From Bacteroidales bacterium (GTDB lineage: Bacteria > Bacteroidota > Bacteroidia > Bacteroidales > UBA932), in the NCBI GenBank assembly GCA_004552115.1, contig SFPH01000112.1, forward strand, positions 1-5,778: DNA of 5,778 nucleotides, written 5' to 3'. A program made the position numbers and the translations under genes. Numbering within the stretch: the stretch's first letter is position 1; every line of letters begins with the position of its first letter. The notes below the pieces were generated by a model. That model was not told the origin of the DNA. It saw only the letters and a program-made list of their open reading frames with translations, and searched no databases. Shown here in pieces: positions 1 to 5,778 of this stretch.

Positions 1-314
1 ATTGTCTCGTCAATACTCTCCGAATCCGGCTCGAGGGCGGCATTGAGAACATTATCGCGGCCAACCGCCGCCTCCTGGCTGAGATAGCCTATTGAACTGA
101 AAACCAATGTCGAACCCTGCGAGGCGGAGATTTCATAATTACCGTCCGCATCAGAGGATACGCCATTCATCGTGCCCTTGACCATAACGGAAGCGAACGG
201 AATGCCCTCCCCCGTCCCGGCATCGGTGATCCTGCCCTTTACTGTCTGGGCAAGAGCCTGCAGCTGGATGAGAGGAAGCAGCAATATCAGCGAAAATATA
301 ATCTTCTTCATCAT
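1..314 (-). CDS. SusC/RagA-type TonB-dependent outer-membrane receptor, N-terminal part (runs off window)
   Basis: Only the first 104 codons are in the window. Residues 1-22 form a signal peptide: MMKK, a hydrophobic stretch IIFSLILLLPLIQL, and a likely cleavage after ALA just before QTVKG. Residues 23-95 match the carboxypeptidase-regulatory-like (CarboxypepD_reg) beta-sandwich that precedes the plug domain in SusC/RagA receptors: VKGRITDAGTGEGIPFASV, then the SSDADGNYEIS turn, then LVFSSIGYLSQE and NAALEPDSESIDE. In the family the next residues are usually the VVVVGYG-like stretch leading into the plug; that lies outside. Such receptors import glycans or other large nutrients across the outer membrane with TonB energy. 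The start ATG at 314 is two bases after the TAG of the upstream lipoprotein gene, and a second ATG follows immediately at 311, so the pair is probably co-transcribed and translationally coupled. Family call is strong; substrate is unknown, and no SusD partner is visible. Confidence 0.88.
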   Translation of the reverse strand, partial: MMKKIIFSLILLLPLIQLQALAQTVKGRITDAGTGEGIPFASVMVKGTMNGVSSDADGNYEISASQGSTLVFSSIGYLSQEAAVGRDNVLNAALEPDSESIDET

Positions 315-316
315 TC

Positions 317-1153
317 CTATCTGTTAGTGTTTCCGAAATTGCCGGATGATGCCGGCATAATGAACATCCTCGGGCTTGCGGCCGTTGTCCCGGACTTCTT
401 CGCCATCGTGAACGGCAATGCCGGATAGGAAGAAGAGAACGAGAACAGCTGGGACTTGTCCAGTGCCTGTGCAAAGTAGCCCATAGATGTTATTGAAATG
501 GACTGGCCCTGGATTTCAAGGGTTCTGCCCGTTACTGTGGCATTGCCCGCACCGGACATAGCCGCAACTGCGATTCCGTATGAATTGTCCGCTCCCGACA
601 TCAGAACGTCAACGCCGGACATTCCATAGAATCCCAGGACGCAGGACACGCTGACATTCTGTTCATTGCGCACGTTCACCTCGCCCAGGTCGCAGGCTAT
701 GAACCTGAGGTTGCCGGTTTCCGGATCGAGCTCGGCCAATGCAGGGAATTTGTCGAAGTCCGAGATTCCCTCCCAGCCATAGACTTTGTAGAGATTGTCA
801 CCTTCCTCGCGGTCATCCTCTATGGTGATATTGTACCTGAGCTTGCTGTCACCAACGGTCCAGTCCCCGAGCCAGGCCTTGTACTCCTCCGTCATCTCCG
901 GAAGAGTCACCTCGAAGTCAGGGGACACGGCATACTTGCCGGAAGGCGCTCCGCTGACCTCCACACCGATGGCGTACGCATTGTAAAGCCCCGTTGCCCG
1001 GAGGTTGTATCCTTCCCGGACGGATGACCTGTAGGCAATGTCAGCCCAGGTGTAGTTCGTCCCGTAAGCCTCATTGTACTGCCCGATGTAGGCTGTCATA
1101 TAGGCTGCGGCGTCGATGAGGAACTGGTCGAACTGACCGTCATAATACTTCAT
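317..1153 (-). CDS. C-terminal part of frameshifted surface lipoprotein (beta-rich, 278 residues from the internal ATG)
   Basis: This frame is open well upstream of 1153, but only the part from about VPSSKESMKYYDGQFD onward looks like real protein; upstream it turns Arg/His/Cys-rich and is a shadow. It appears to be the second half of the lipoprotein encoded at 1150-2013, separated by a single-base frameshift. From the ATG at 1153 it holds a helical segment (residues about 5-40, FDQFLIDAAAYMTAYIG and NYTWADIAYR), a linker SGKYAVSPDF (71-80), then a beta-rich domain starting at AWLGDWTVG (93-101) and running to PFTMAKK (247-253). I recall this order (helix, 'WLG-W-V', beta domain ending in PLPFTM) from Bacteroidales FN3-containing surface lipoproteins, but cannot name a Pfam entry. 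It has no signal peptide of its own, so separate translation would leave it in the cytoplasm. Its ATG overlaps the upstream stop as ATGA, so an automatic gene caller may present it as an independent gene. It ends in TAG two bases before the receptor start. Confidence 0.7.
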   Translation of the reverse strand: MKYYDGQFDQFLIDAAAYMTAYIGQYNEAYGTNYTWADIAYRSSVREGYNLRATGLYNAYAIGVEVSGAPSGKYAVSPDFEVTLPEMTEEYKAWLGDWTVGDSKLRYNITIEDDREEGDNLYKVYGWEGISDFDKFPALAELDPETGNLRFIACDLGEVNVRNEQNVSVSCVLGFYGMSGVDVLMSGADNSYGIAVAAMSGAGNATVTGRTLEIQGQSISITSMGYFAQALDKSQLFSFSSSYPALPFTMAKKSGTTAASPRMFIMPASSGNFGNTNR

Positions 1154-2013
1154 GCTCTCCTTTGATGACGGTACCTGCTGGTGGTCTCCCCGCTTGTGAT
1201 CTCTCCTTCTCCCTCGCACACAATATTCCAGTCCGGGTTCAGCATCGGATCGACAGGGCGCATGGCTGTCTTGAATACGATCTCGGCCGGGTCGCCGAAG
1301 ACGGCTCCGTTCCTGACATTCATAACCACGGCGCGGTACCTTGTGTAATGGGTAAGGCCGGTGAACTCCTTGGTAAGATTGCCGCTCTGCAGTTTTGAAT
1401 CGATGTCCACCACAGAGGAAACTATCGATTGGCAAAGAGTTCCGGTCGGCGTATCCAAATCCTTCGTCAGGAAGATATACCACTTGTCCGAACTGTCACC
1501 CGTCGTGGTGACCTTGACAAGAGCGCTCCTGTCGGTAGGCTCCACCACAAGGCTGAGAGAGAGTTTAGGGACACCCTTTACCGTAGAGAATCTGCAGGAG
1601 CCGGGATTGCCGTACAAAGTCCCGTCTTCATTCAGGCCGAACACTATATATCTGTACTCGGTTCCGGAGGACAGACCGGTAAGAGTCAGCACGCGCTTGG
1701 CCCCCTGCTTCAGCTGAGACTTGATCTCGGCCCCGCTCCCGGCAAGACGCCTCGCTTCCCTGTTGACGAGGGAATTGACATCCGCGCCCACATCCGTGGT
1801 CGCAAAACCGTAATAGGTGGCCCTGTCATTGCCGTCATGGGTGATAACTATCCTCGCCCCATCCGAAGTTTCAGACTCCGAAGCGACCGAGAACTGGATT
1901 CCGGAGAATTCCGGAGAATCAGGATTCCTGACTTCTTCATTGCATCCCGCAGCAATGAAGACGGACACTGCCATTCCGACGCTTGTCAGGAACCGAAAAA
2001 TTGTTCTTTTCAT
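1150..2013 (-). CDS. N-terminal part of frameshifted surface lipoprotein with two fibronectin-III-like repeats
   Basis: Residues 1-24 are a lipoprotein signal peptide: MKRTIFRF, a hydrophobic core, and the lipobox IAAGC with Cys24. The next residues NEEVRN place two acids right after the cysteine, as in Bacteroidetes signals for export to the cell surface. Two FN3-like repeats follow, about 36-146 and 148-250, each ending alike: LTGLSSGTEYRYIVFGLNED then YG-P-F-TV, and FTGLTHYTRYRAVVMNV then FGDP-F-TA. After NPDWNIVCEGEGE (259-271) the frame degenerates to SRYRHQRRA and stops at TGA, while the next frame carries on with family-like sequence, so the intact protein would be about 565 residues. 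I chose the ATG at 2013 over an in-frame ATG at 2067 because both promoter candidates lie between or across these starts and because MKR sits directly on the hydrophobic core. First gene of an operon with the receptor below it; probably a ligand-binding partner. Ligand unknown. Confidence 0.75.
   Translation of the reverse strand: MKRTIFRFLTSVGMAVSVFIAAGCNEEVRNPDSPEFSGIQFSVASESETSDGARIVITHDGNDRATYYGFATTDVGADVNSLVNREARRLAGSGAEIKSQLKQGAKRVLTLTGLSSGTEYRYIVFGLNEDGTLYGNPGSCRFSTVKGVPKLSLSLVVEPTDRSALVKVTTTGDSSDKWYIFLTKDLDTPTGTLCQSIVSSVVDIDSKLQSGNLTKEFTGLTHYTRYRAVVMNVRNGAVFGDPAEIVFKTAMRPVDPMLNPDWNIVCEGEGEITSGETTSRYRHQRRA
1165..1191 (-). other. Frameshift site joining the two halves of the lipoprotein gene
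   Basis: On the minus strand the upstream frame is plausible through EGEGEITSG and the downstream frame from about VPSSKESMK. Adding one base anywhere between joins them. The most likely spot is the run of four G (plus-strand CCCC at 1188-1191): with five G the reading becomes SGGDHQQVPSSKES with no stop. A one-base loss in a short homopolymer is a common sequencing or assembly error, but also a common natural mutation. The exact position is inferred, the frame change itself is visible. Confidence 0.72.
1898..1919. repeat. 10-bp tandem repeat, 2.2 copies, inside the lipoprotein gene
   Basis: The unit ATTCCGGAGA occurs twice head to tail, plus two further matching bases. It encodes part of the SPEFSGIQF segment (residues 33-41), just after the acidic patch that follows the lipobox cysteine. 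The unit is not a multiple of three, so gain or loss of one copy would shift the frame near the start of the protein. Confidence 0.75.
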
Positions 2014-2046
2014 CCAAATACAATTTCTGTTAAGGTTCTTGGGATG

Positions 2047-2096
2047 CAAATATATAACTTTATTCAAAAATAATTGCTATTTCTTTGATTTTGAAA
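2047..2096 (-). promoter_or_regulatory. Candidate Bacteroidetes-type promoter(s) for the lipoprotein-receptor operon
   Basis: Two sites fit the Bacteroidetes -7 consensus TAnnTTTG on the minus strand. TATTTTTG (2065-2072) has a TTTC (2093-2096), three of four matches to the -33 TTTG, at a 20-bp spacing. TATATTTG (2047-2054) lies closer to the gene but has no clear -33 element. Either would put the transcript start roughly 25-50 bases upstream of the ATG at 2013 and downstream of the alternative ATG at 2067. The region is AT-rich, so chance matches are possible. Confidence 0.5.
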
Positions 2097-2192
2097 GCAT
2101 AATTCATTAATACATAAAGATTTATAAGCAGAATTTACTGCCGGGAGCAAGGCATTCCAGCCTCATACTCAATGGCAAAATATTGTATTTCA

Positions 2193-2216
2193 GAACTTTA
2201 GGCAGCAGGAAAGTTC
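2193..2216. repeat. Perfect inverted repeat, 7-bp arms with 10-bp spacer, upstream of ppdK
   Basis: GAACTTT (2193-2199) and AAAGTTC (2210-2216) are exact reverse complements around the spacer AGGCAGCAGG. The dyad centre lies about 80 bases upstream of the estimated ppdK transcript start, which would suit a regulator-binding site better than a terminator: neither strand has a T-run directly after the stem. The divergent operon's promoter is more than 90 bases away on the other side. Function is inferred only from symmetry and location. Confidence 0.4.
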
Positions 2217-2245
2217 AAAAAAAATGTCACGTTGTTGCCCCGGAA

Positions 2246-2277
2246 GTTTTAATTATCTGTCAAAATGATTAAATTTG
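2246..2277 (+). promoter_or_regulatory. Candidate ppdK promoter (Bacteroidetes -33/-7 type) with overlapping dyad
   Basis: TAAATTTG (2270-2277) is an exact match to the -7 consensus TAnnTTTG. A TTTT (2247-2250), three of four matches to the -33 TTTG, sits 19 bp upstream, the expected spacing. Transcription would begin near 2284, leaving a leader of about 35 bases before the ATG at 2319. An imperfect dyad, TTTAATTAT (2248-2256) against ATGATTAAA (2265-2273), eight of nine positions symmetrical, fills the space between the two elements and could be an operator, though AT-rich symmetry also arises by chance. Confidence 0.55.
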
Positions 2278-2318
2278 CGGACCAATAGTCAGAAATATAT
2301 CAACTTAAACAAAAAAAT

Positions 2319-5045
2319 ATGCTGGAAAATAAGAAAAGAGTGTACCGTTTCGGAGGCAAGACTGCTGAAGGCAACGGTGCCATGCGTGAACTCCTCGGAG
2401 GAAAGGGCGCAAATCTCGCTGAGATGAACCTTCTCGGAATGCCTGTTCCTGCAGGATTCACCATTACCACAGAATGCTGTGCCGAGTACTATGCTCTCGG
2501 CGGTGGCTACACTGACGAGCTCAAACAGGAAGTTGCAGAGGCCCTCGCAGCCACTGAGAAGATCATGGGCAAGAAATTCGGAGATCCTTCCGACCCTCTT
2601 CTCGTCAGCTGCCGTTCCGGCGCGAGAAGTTCCATGCCGGGAATGATGGACACCATCCTCAACATCGGACTCTGCTCGGCTACTCTTCCGGGAATGATCA
2701 AGAAGACCGGCAATCCGCGCTTCGTTTACGATGCATACCGCCGTCTCATCATGATGTACTCCGACGTCGTCATGGAGAAGGCCGAGGGAATCGAGCCTGA
2801 AGACGGCCAGGGCATCCGTCAGCAGCTTGACAGGATGATGACCGAGCTCAAGGAGAAGAAGGGCTACAAGGCCGACACCGACATTACCGCAGACGAGCTC
2901 AAAGACCTTTGCGAGCTCTTCAAGGCCAAGGTAAAGGAAGTTCTCGGAGTAGATTTCCCTGACACTGCAGAGGCTCAGCTCTGGGGCTCCATCGGTGGCG
3001 TATTCAAGTCCTGGAACGGAAAGCGCGCCATCACATACAGAAAGATCGAGAAAATTCCTGATGACTGGGGAACAGCTGTCAATGTCCAGTCCATGGTATT
3101 CGGAAATATGGGTGACACCTCGGCAACAGGTGTGGCATTCTCCCGCAACCCTGCAAACGGTGACAACAAGTTCTACGGCGAGTGGCTCATCAACGCCCAG
3201 GGCGAGGATGTGGTTGCCGGAATCCGTACTCCTAACCCTCTCAACGAGGCTACCAAGTCCGAGAAGAACAAGGACCTCCAGTCACTCGAGACCGCAATGC
3301 CTGAGGTTTACAGGGAGCTCGACGAAATCCGCACTCATCTCGAGAACCACTTCCACGACATGCAGGACATCGAGTTCACCATTCAGGAAGGCAAGCTCTG
3401 GATGCTCCAGTGCCGTATCGGCAAGAGAACAGGTCTTGCAGCTCTCCAGATGGCAACCGACATGCTCGCAGAGGGCATGATCGACGAGAAGACAGCCGTG
3501 ATGAGAGTTTCTCCTGCACAGCTCGACGAGATTCTCCACCCTATTCTCGACTCTGCATCAGAGAAGAAGTGCACAGCGATCGCACAGGGTCTTCCTGCAT
3601 CTCCGGGCGGAGCAGTCGGTACTCTCGTATTCACTCCGGAGGACGCAGTAGCTGCAGCCGCTGAGGGCCGCAAGGTAATCCTCGTCCGCGAGGAGACCTC
3701 CCCTGAGGACATTGAGGGCATGAGGGCAGCATCAGGTATTCTCACAGTACGTGGCGGCATGACCTCACACGCCGCTCTCGTAGCCCGCGGATGGGGCAAG
3801 TGCTGCATCGTAGGCTGCGACGCAATGAAGATCGACCTTGCAGGCAAGAAGGTTACCTTCGCCGGTACTGATACCGAGTTCAAGGAAGGCGACTGGTTCA
3901 GCCTCAACGGCGCCAAGGGTCTCGTATACAACGCAAAGATCGAGACAATGGACGCTTCCGAGAATCCTCTCTTCGTAAAGTTCATGGCCCTCGCCGACAA
4001 GTTCCGCAAGCTCGGAATCAGGACCAATGCAGATACTCCTGAGGATGCAGCCAAGGCTGTTTCATTCGGTGCGGAAGGCATCGGTCTCTTCCGTCTCGAG
4101 CACATGTTCTACGGAAAGAATTCCGAGACTCCTCTCGCAAAGCTCCGCAAGATGATTCTCTGCGACACCGACGAGGAGAGAAAGGCAGCCCTCACAGAGC
4201 TTGAGCCATTCATCAAGGCATCCGTGAAGAGCACCCTCAAGATCATGGACGGCAAGCCGGTAGTATTCCGTCTCCTCGACCCGCCTCTCCACGAGTTCGT
4301 TCCTCATACAGACGAGAAGAAGGCTGAACTCGCCAAGGAGCTCGGCGTAACCCCTGAGGAAATCGAGAAGCGCGGCGAGTCCCTCCACGAGGTTAACCCT
4401 ATGATGGGTCACAGAGGAGTCCGTCTCCACGTTTCCTTCCCTCTCATCGCAGAGGTAGAGTACAGGGCCATCTTCACAGCGACAGCCGAGCTTCAGGCAG
4501 AAGGTCTCAACCCGATGCCGGAGATCATGATTCCTGTGACCATCTCAGCCCGCGAGCTCAGCTTCCAGAAGGCTATCTGCGACAGGGTAAAGGCAGAGGT
4601 AGAGGGCAAGTTCAGCACCAGCATTGACTATCAGTTCGGTACAATGATCGAGATTCCTCGTGCCGCCCTCACCGGCGACAGGATGGCAAGGACCGCAGAG
4701 TTCTTCTCATTCGGTACCAACGACCTCACCCAGATGACATTCGGCTTCTCACGCGACGACGTGGGTACCTTCATGGGCGAATATCTCGGCAACAAGCTCC
4801 TGGATGCAGATCCGTTCAAGACCATCGACACCAAGGGTGTCGGCAAGCTCGTCGAGTACGGTATCCAGTCCGGAAGGTCCAAGAGGCCTGAGCTCAAGTG
4901 CGGCGTCTGCGGAGAGCACGGTGGCGATCCTGATTCAATCAAGTTCTTCAACAGAATCGGCATCGACTACGTATCCTGCTCACCGTTCCGCGTGCCGATC
5001 GCACGTCTGGCAGCTGCGCAGGCAGCTATTGCACAGAGCAAGTAG
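2319..5045 (+). CDS. ppdK: Pyruvate, phosphate dikinase (PPDK), complete
   Basis: Cytoplasmic enzyme that reversibly converts pyruvate, ATP and phosphate to PEP, AMP and pyrophosphate, linking glycolysis and gluconeogenesis. All three domains are intact in 908 residues, slightly longer than the 874-residue clostridial enzyme. The N-terminal ATP-grasp part has GGKGANLAEM with Lys29, SCRSGARSSMPGMMDT with Arg99, and IEFTIQEGKLWMLQCR (to about 366). The swivelling phosphohistidine domain has GGMTSHAALVARGWGK with catalytic His484 and the neighbouring Thr482, the residue position regulated in plants. The C-terminal TIM barrel, from about 560, has GIGLFRLEHMF, RLLDPPLHEFVPH, NPMMGHRGVRL, GTMIEIPRAAL, SFGTNDLTQMTFGFSRDD and CGVCGEHGGDP with catalytic Cys864. 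The stretch after LQ reads CRIGKR where I recall TRNGKR in the clostridial protein. The ATG is preceded by an A-rich leader without Shine-Dalgarno. Leucine codons are almost all CTC or CTT, unlike both neighbours, which suggests high expression. Likely transcribed alone, from its own promoter to the hairpin at 5065. Confidence 0.98.
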   Translation: MLENKKRVYRFGGKTAEGNGAMRELLGGKGANLAEMNLLGMPVPAGFTITTECCAEYYALGGGYTDELKQEVAEALAATEKIMGKKFGDPSDPLLVSCRSGARSSMPGMMDTILNIGLCSATLPGMIKKTGNPRFVYDAYRRLIMMYSDVVMEKAEGIEPEDGQGIRQQLDRMMTELKEKKGYKADTDITADELKDLCELFKAKVKEVLGVDFPDTAEAQLWGSIGGVFKSWNGKRAITYRKIEKIPDDWGTAVNVQSMVFGNMGDTSATGVAFSRNPANGDNKFYGEWLINAQGEDVVAGIRTPNPLNEATKSEKNKDLQSLETAMPEVYRELDEIRTHLENHFHDMQDIEFTIQEGKLWMLQCRIGKRTGLAALQMATDMLAEGMIDEKTAVMRVSPAQLDEILHPILDSASEKKCTAIAQGLPASPGGAVGTLVFTPEDAVAAAAEGRKVILVREETSPEDIEGMRAASGILTVRGGMTSHAALVARGWGKCCIVGCDAMKIDLAGKKVTFAGTDTEFKEGDWFSLNGAKGLVYNAKIETMDASENPLFVKFMALADKFRKLGIRTNADTPEDAAKAVSFGAEGIGLFRLEHMFYGKNSETPLAKLRKMILCDTDEERKAALTELEPFIKASVKSTLKIMDGKPVVFRLLDPPLHEFVPHTDEKKAELAKELGVTPEEIEKRGESLHEVNPMMGHRGVRLHVSFPLIAEVEYRAIFTATAELQAEGLNPMPEIMIPVTISARELSFQKAICDRVKAEVEGKFSTSIDYQFGTMIEIPRAALTGDRMARTAEFFSFGTNDLTQMTFGFSRDDVGTFMGEYLGNKLLDADPFKTIDTKGVGKLVEYGIQSGRSKRPELKCGVCGEHGGDPDSIKFFNRIGIDYVSCSPFRVPIARLAAAQAAIAQSK

Positions 5046-5064
5046 TTCACTGATATGGGATATT

Positions 5065-5091
5065 GAGGGTGGCTGAGGAGTCACCCTCTTT
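5065..5091 (+). terminator. Hairpin terminator after ppdK
   Basis: GAGGGTGGCT (5065-5074) pairs with AGTCACCCTC (5079-5088) around a GAGG loop: ten base pairs with one G-T wobble at 5072/5081, followed by TTT. The stem is strong, the T-tract short. It begins 19 bases after the ppdK stop and separates ppdK from the next gene. No A-run precedes the stem, so it is unlikely to work in the opposite direction. Confidence 0.8.
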
Positions 5092-5146
5092 CCATTCCGG
5101 GCCGTCAGAAGGCCACGGGCCACTATTCAATCAAATGCAAAAACCG

Positions 5147-5778
5147 ATGAAACGTATACTCATCATTATCCTATGCGCCAGCCTTATGGCCGGCTCCATA
5201 TCGTGTCATCACGGAGAGCGGGCTACAGAACCCGAGAATCCCGGCAATGTGGACGATAACAAAGAGACTGGTGACGAAAAACCAGACGGGGAAGCCGGCG
5301 CCGGGAACGATGTCGTCATTCTCTTCACCAATGACCTTCACAGCCAGATCGAGCCGATCGGGAAAGACGCCACGTACAATCCGGACAAGGGCGGTGTTGC
5401 CAGAATCAAGGTATTGGTTGACAGTGTCAGGGCGGCTGAGAAGGCCGTGATTGTGGCAGATGCCGGGGATTTCGTGCAGGGCACCTACTATTTCACCTGC
5501 CTCGGAGGCGACGTGGCCAGAAGGAAATCGGCTATGATGTCCGGACTATCGGCAATCACGAATTCGACAAGAAGATTCCGGGCCTGAAGCATATGTTGTC
5601 CCTCAATGAGGTCACAACGGTAAGCAGCAATTACGACTTCAGCAGGACCGTATTGTCAAACGAGGTCAAGGAGTCGGCCATCATCGAAGCAGGGGGTCAC
5701 AAGATCGGATTCATAGGTCTCGGAGTGAGGCTGAGCGGCCTCGTTGCCCCGAATGCCTGCGAGGATGTGGACTATTCC
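5147..5778 (+). CDS. 5'-nucleotidase/UshA-family metallophosphoesterase lipoprotein, 5' part, frameshifted (runs off window)
   Basis: Residues 1-20, MKRILIIILCASLMAGSISC, form a lipoprotein-like signal with Cys20, although Ser at -3 is a weak lipobox. Residues 21-54 are a hydrophilic Glu/Asp/Pro/Gly linker. The metallophosphoesterase core then begins with VVILFTNDLHSQIEP (metal ligands Asp63, His65) and VIVADAGDFVQGTYYF (Asp108). After GGDV (residue 123) this frame runs into a TGA at 5585-5587, while another frame carries GYDVRTIGNHEFD (GNHE from 5551), NYDFSRTV and KIGFIGLGV to the window end, as expected for UshA-like enzymes. These hydrolyse nucleotides or sugar nucleotides outside the inner membrane to release phosphate and nucleoside. 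The residues normally linking GDV to GYD seem a few short, so more than one base may be missing. An in-frame ATG at 5135 is an alternative start; 5147 fits the signal peptide better. No clear promoter is visible in the 100 bases after the terminator. Confidence 0.82.
5513..5527 (+). other. Frameshift or small deletion in the nucleotidase gene
   Basis: The frame encoding LGGDV ends in plausible sequence at 5515, and the frame encoding EIGYDVRTIGNHEF is plausible from about 5521. The change needs one extra base (or two fewer). In relatives about eight residues lie between GDV and GYD; here joining the frames leaves about five, so a loss of about ten bases is as plausible as a loss of one. Confidence 0.75.

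Noticed and set aside
151..474. Minus-strand ORF overlapping the receptor start
   Set aside because: It is a shifted-frame reading across the receptor N-terminus; its product is rich in Arg, His and Cys, while the other frame has a signal peptide and a SusC-type domain.
1180..1195. Programmed -1 ribosomal frameshifting in the lipoprotein gene
   Set aside because: A -1 slip would join the frames, but the site lacks an X-XXY-YYZ heptamer and I see no convincing stimulatory stem downstream; a lost base is simpler.
2014..2067. Upstream in-frame start at 2067 for the lipoprotein
   Set aside because: It would put about 18 polar residues before the signal peptide, and the promoter candidates lie at or downstream of it.
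1429..2073. Plus-strand ORF of 214 codons opposite the lipoprotein gene (also 1361-1717, 1162-1398 and 1817-2110)
   Set aside because: The minus strand there encodes a clear lipoprotein signal and FN3-like repeats; the plus-strand product is Arg/His-rich with no family features.
2193..2222. Hairpin at 2193-2216 as a terminator
   Set aside because: No gene ends into it on either strand, the stem is AT-rich, and it is followed by A on the plus strand rather than T.
3383..4105. Long minus-strand ORF (240 codons) inside ppdK, with several other reverse ORFs at 2507-2713, 2975-3169, 3282-3539, 4062-4430 and 4631-4963
   Set aside because: They lie wholly within the intact ppdK frame, are rich in Ser/Arg/Pro or Leu as expected from reading biased codons backwards, and show no recognisable family.
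1..5778. RNA genes, CRISPR arrays, insertion sequences, attachment sites or a novel multi-gene system
   Set aside because: I saw no tRNA or rRNA-like sequence, no regularly spaced repeats, no transposase or integrase and no terminal inverted repeats; the genes fall into known surface-uptake, central-carbon and nucleotidase families.

Overview
The window looks like a chromosomal stretch from a Bacteroidota member, most likely order Bacteroidales. Four things point that way: a SusC/RagA-type TonB-dependent receptor N-terminus, lipoproteins with a post-cysteine acidic patch, promoter candidates of the Bacteroidetes TAnnTTTG type, and A-rich leaders without a Shine-Dalgarno sequence. The genes are fairly GC-rich and the single long intergenic region is AT-rich. 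I cannot assign a genus from sequence alone.

Layout. On the minus strand, reading leftward from about 2013, lies a two-gene operon. The first gene encodes a surface lipoprotein with two fibronectin-III-like repeats and a beta-rich C-terminal part. It is broken by a one-base frameshift near 1165-1191 into an N-terminal ORF (1150-2013) and a C-terminal ORF (317-1153). Two bases after its stop comes the start of a SusC/RagA-like outer-membrane receptor (314 down to 1), which runs off the window. Together they look like a nutrient-binding and uptake operon whose substrate cannot be told from what is visible.

A divergent intergenic region (2014-2318) carries promoter candidates for both directions and two inverted repeats that could be operators. 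On the plus strand follows an intact, 908-residue pyruvate phosphate dikinase gene (ppdK, 2319-5045), a central carbon enzyme interconverting pyruvate and PEP. It ends in a strong hairpin terminator (5065-5091). After that begins a lipoprotein of the UshA/5'-nucleotidase metallophosphoesterase family (5147 to beyond 5778), also interrupted by a frameshift, near 5513-5527.

The two operons and the nucleotidase do not form an obvious shared pathway. I did not find a convincing new system. The points most worth a second look are the two same-direction frameshifts flanking an intact ppdK (assembly error or real gene decay), the ATGA overlap created at the first one, and the two dyads upstream of ppdK.
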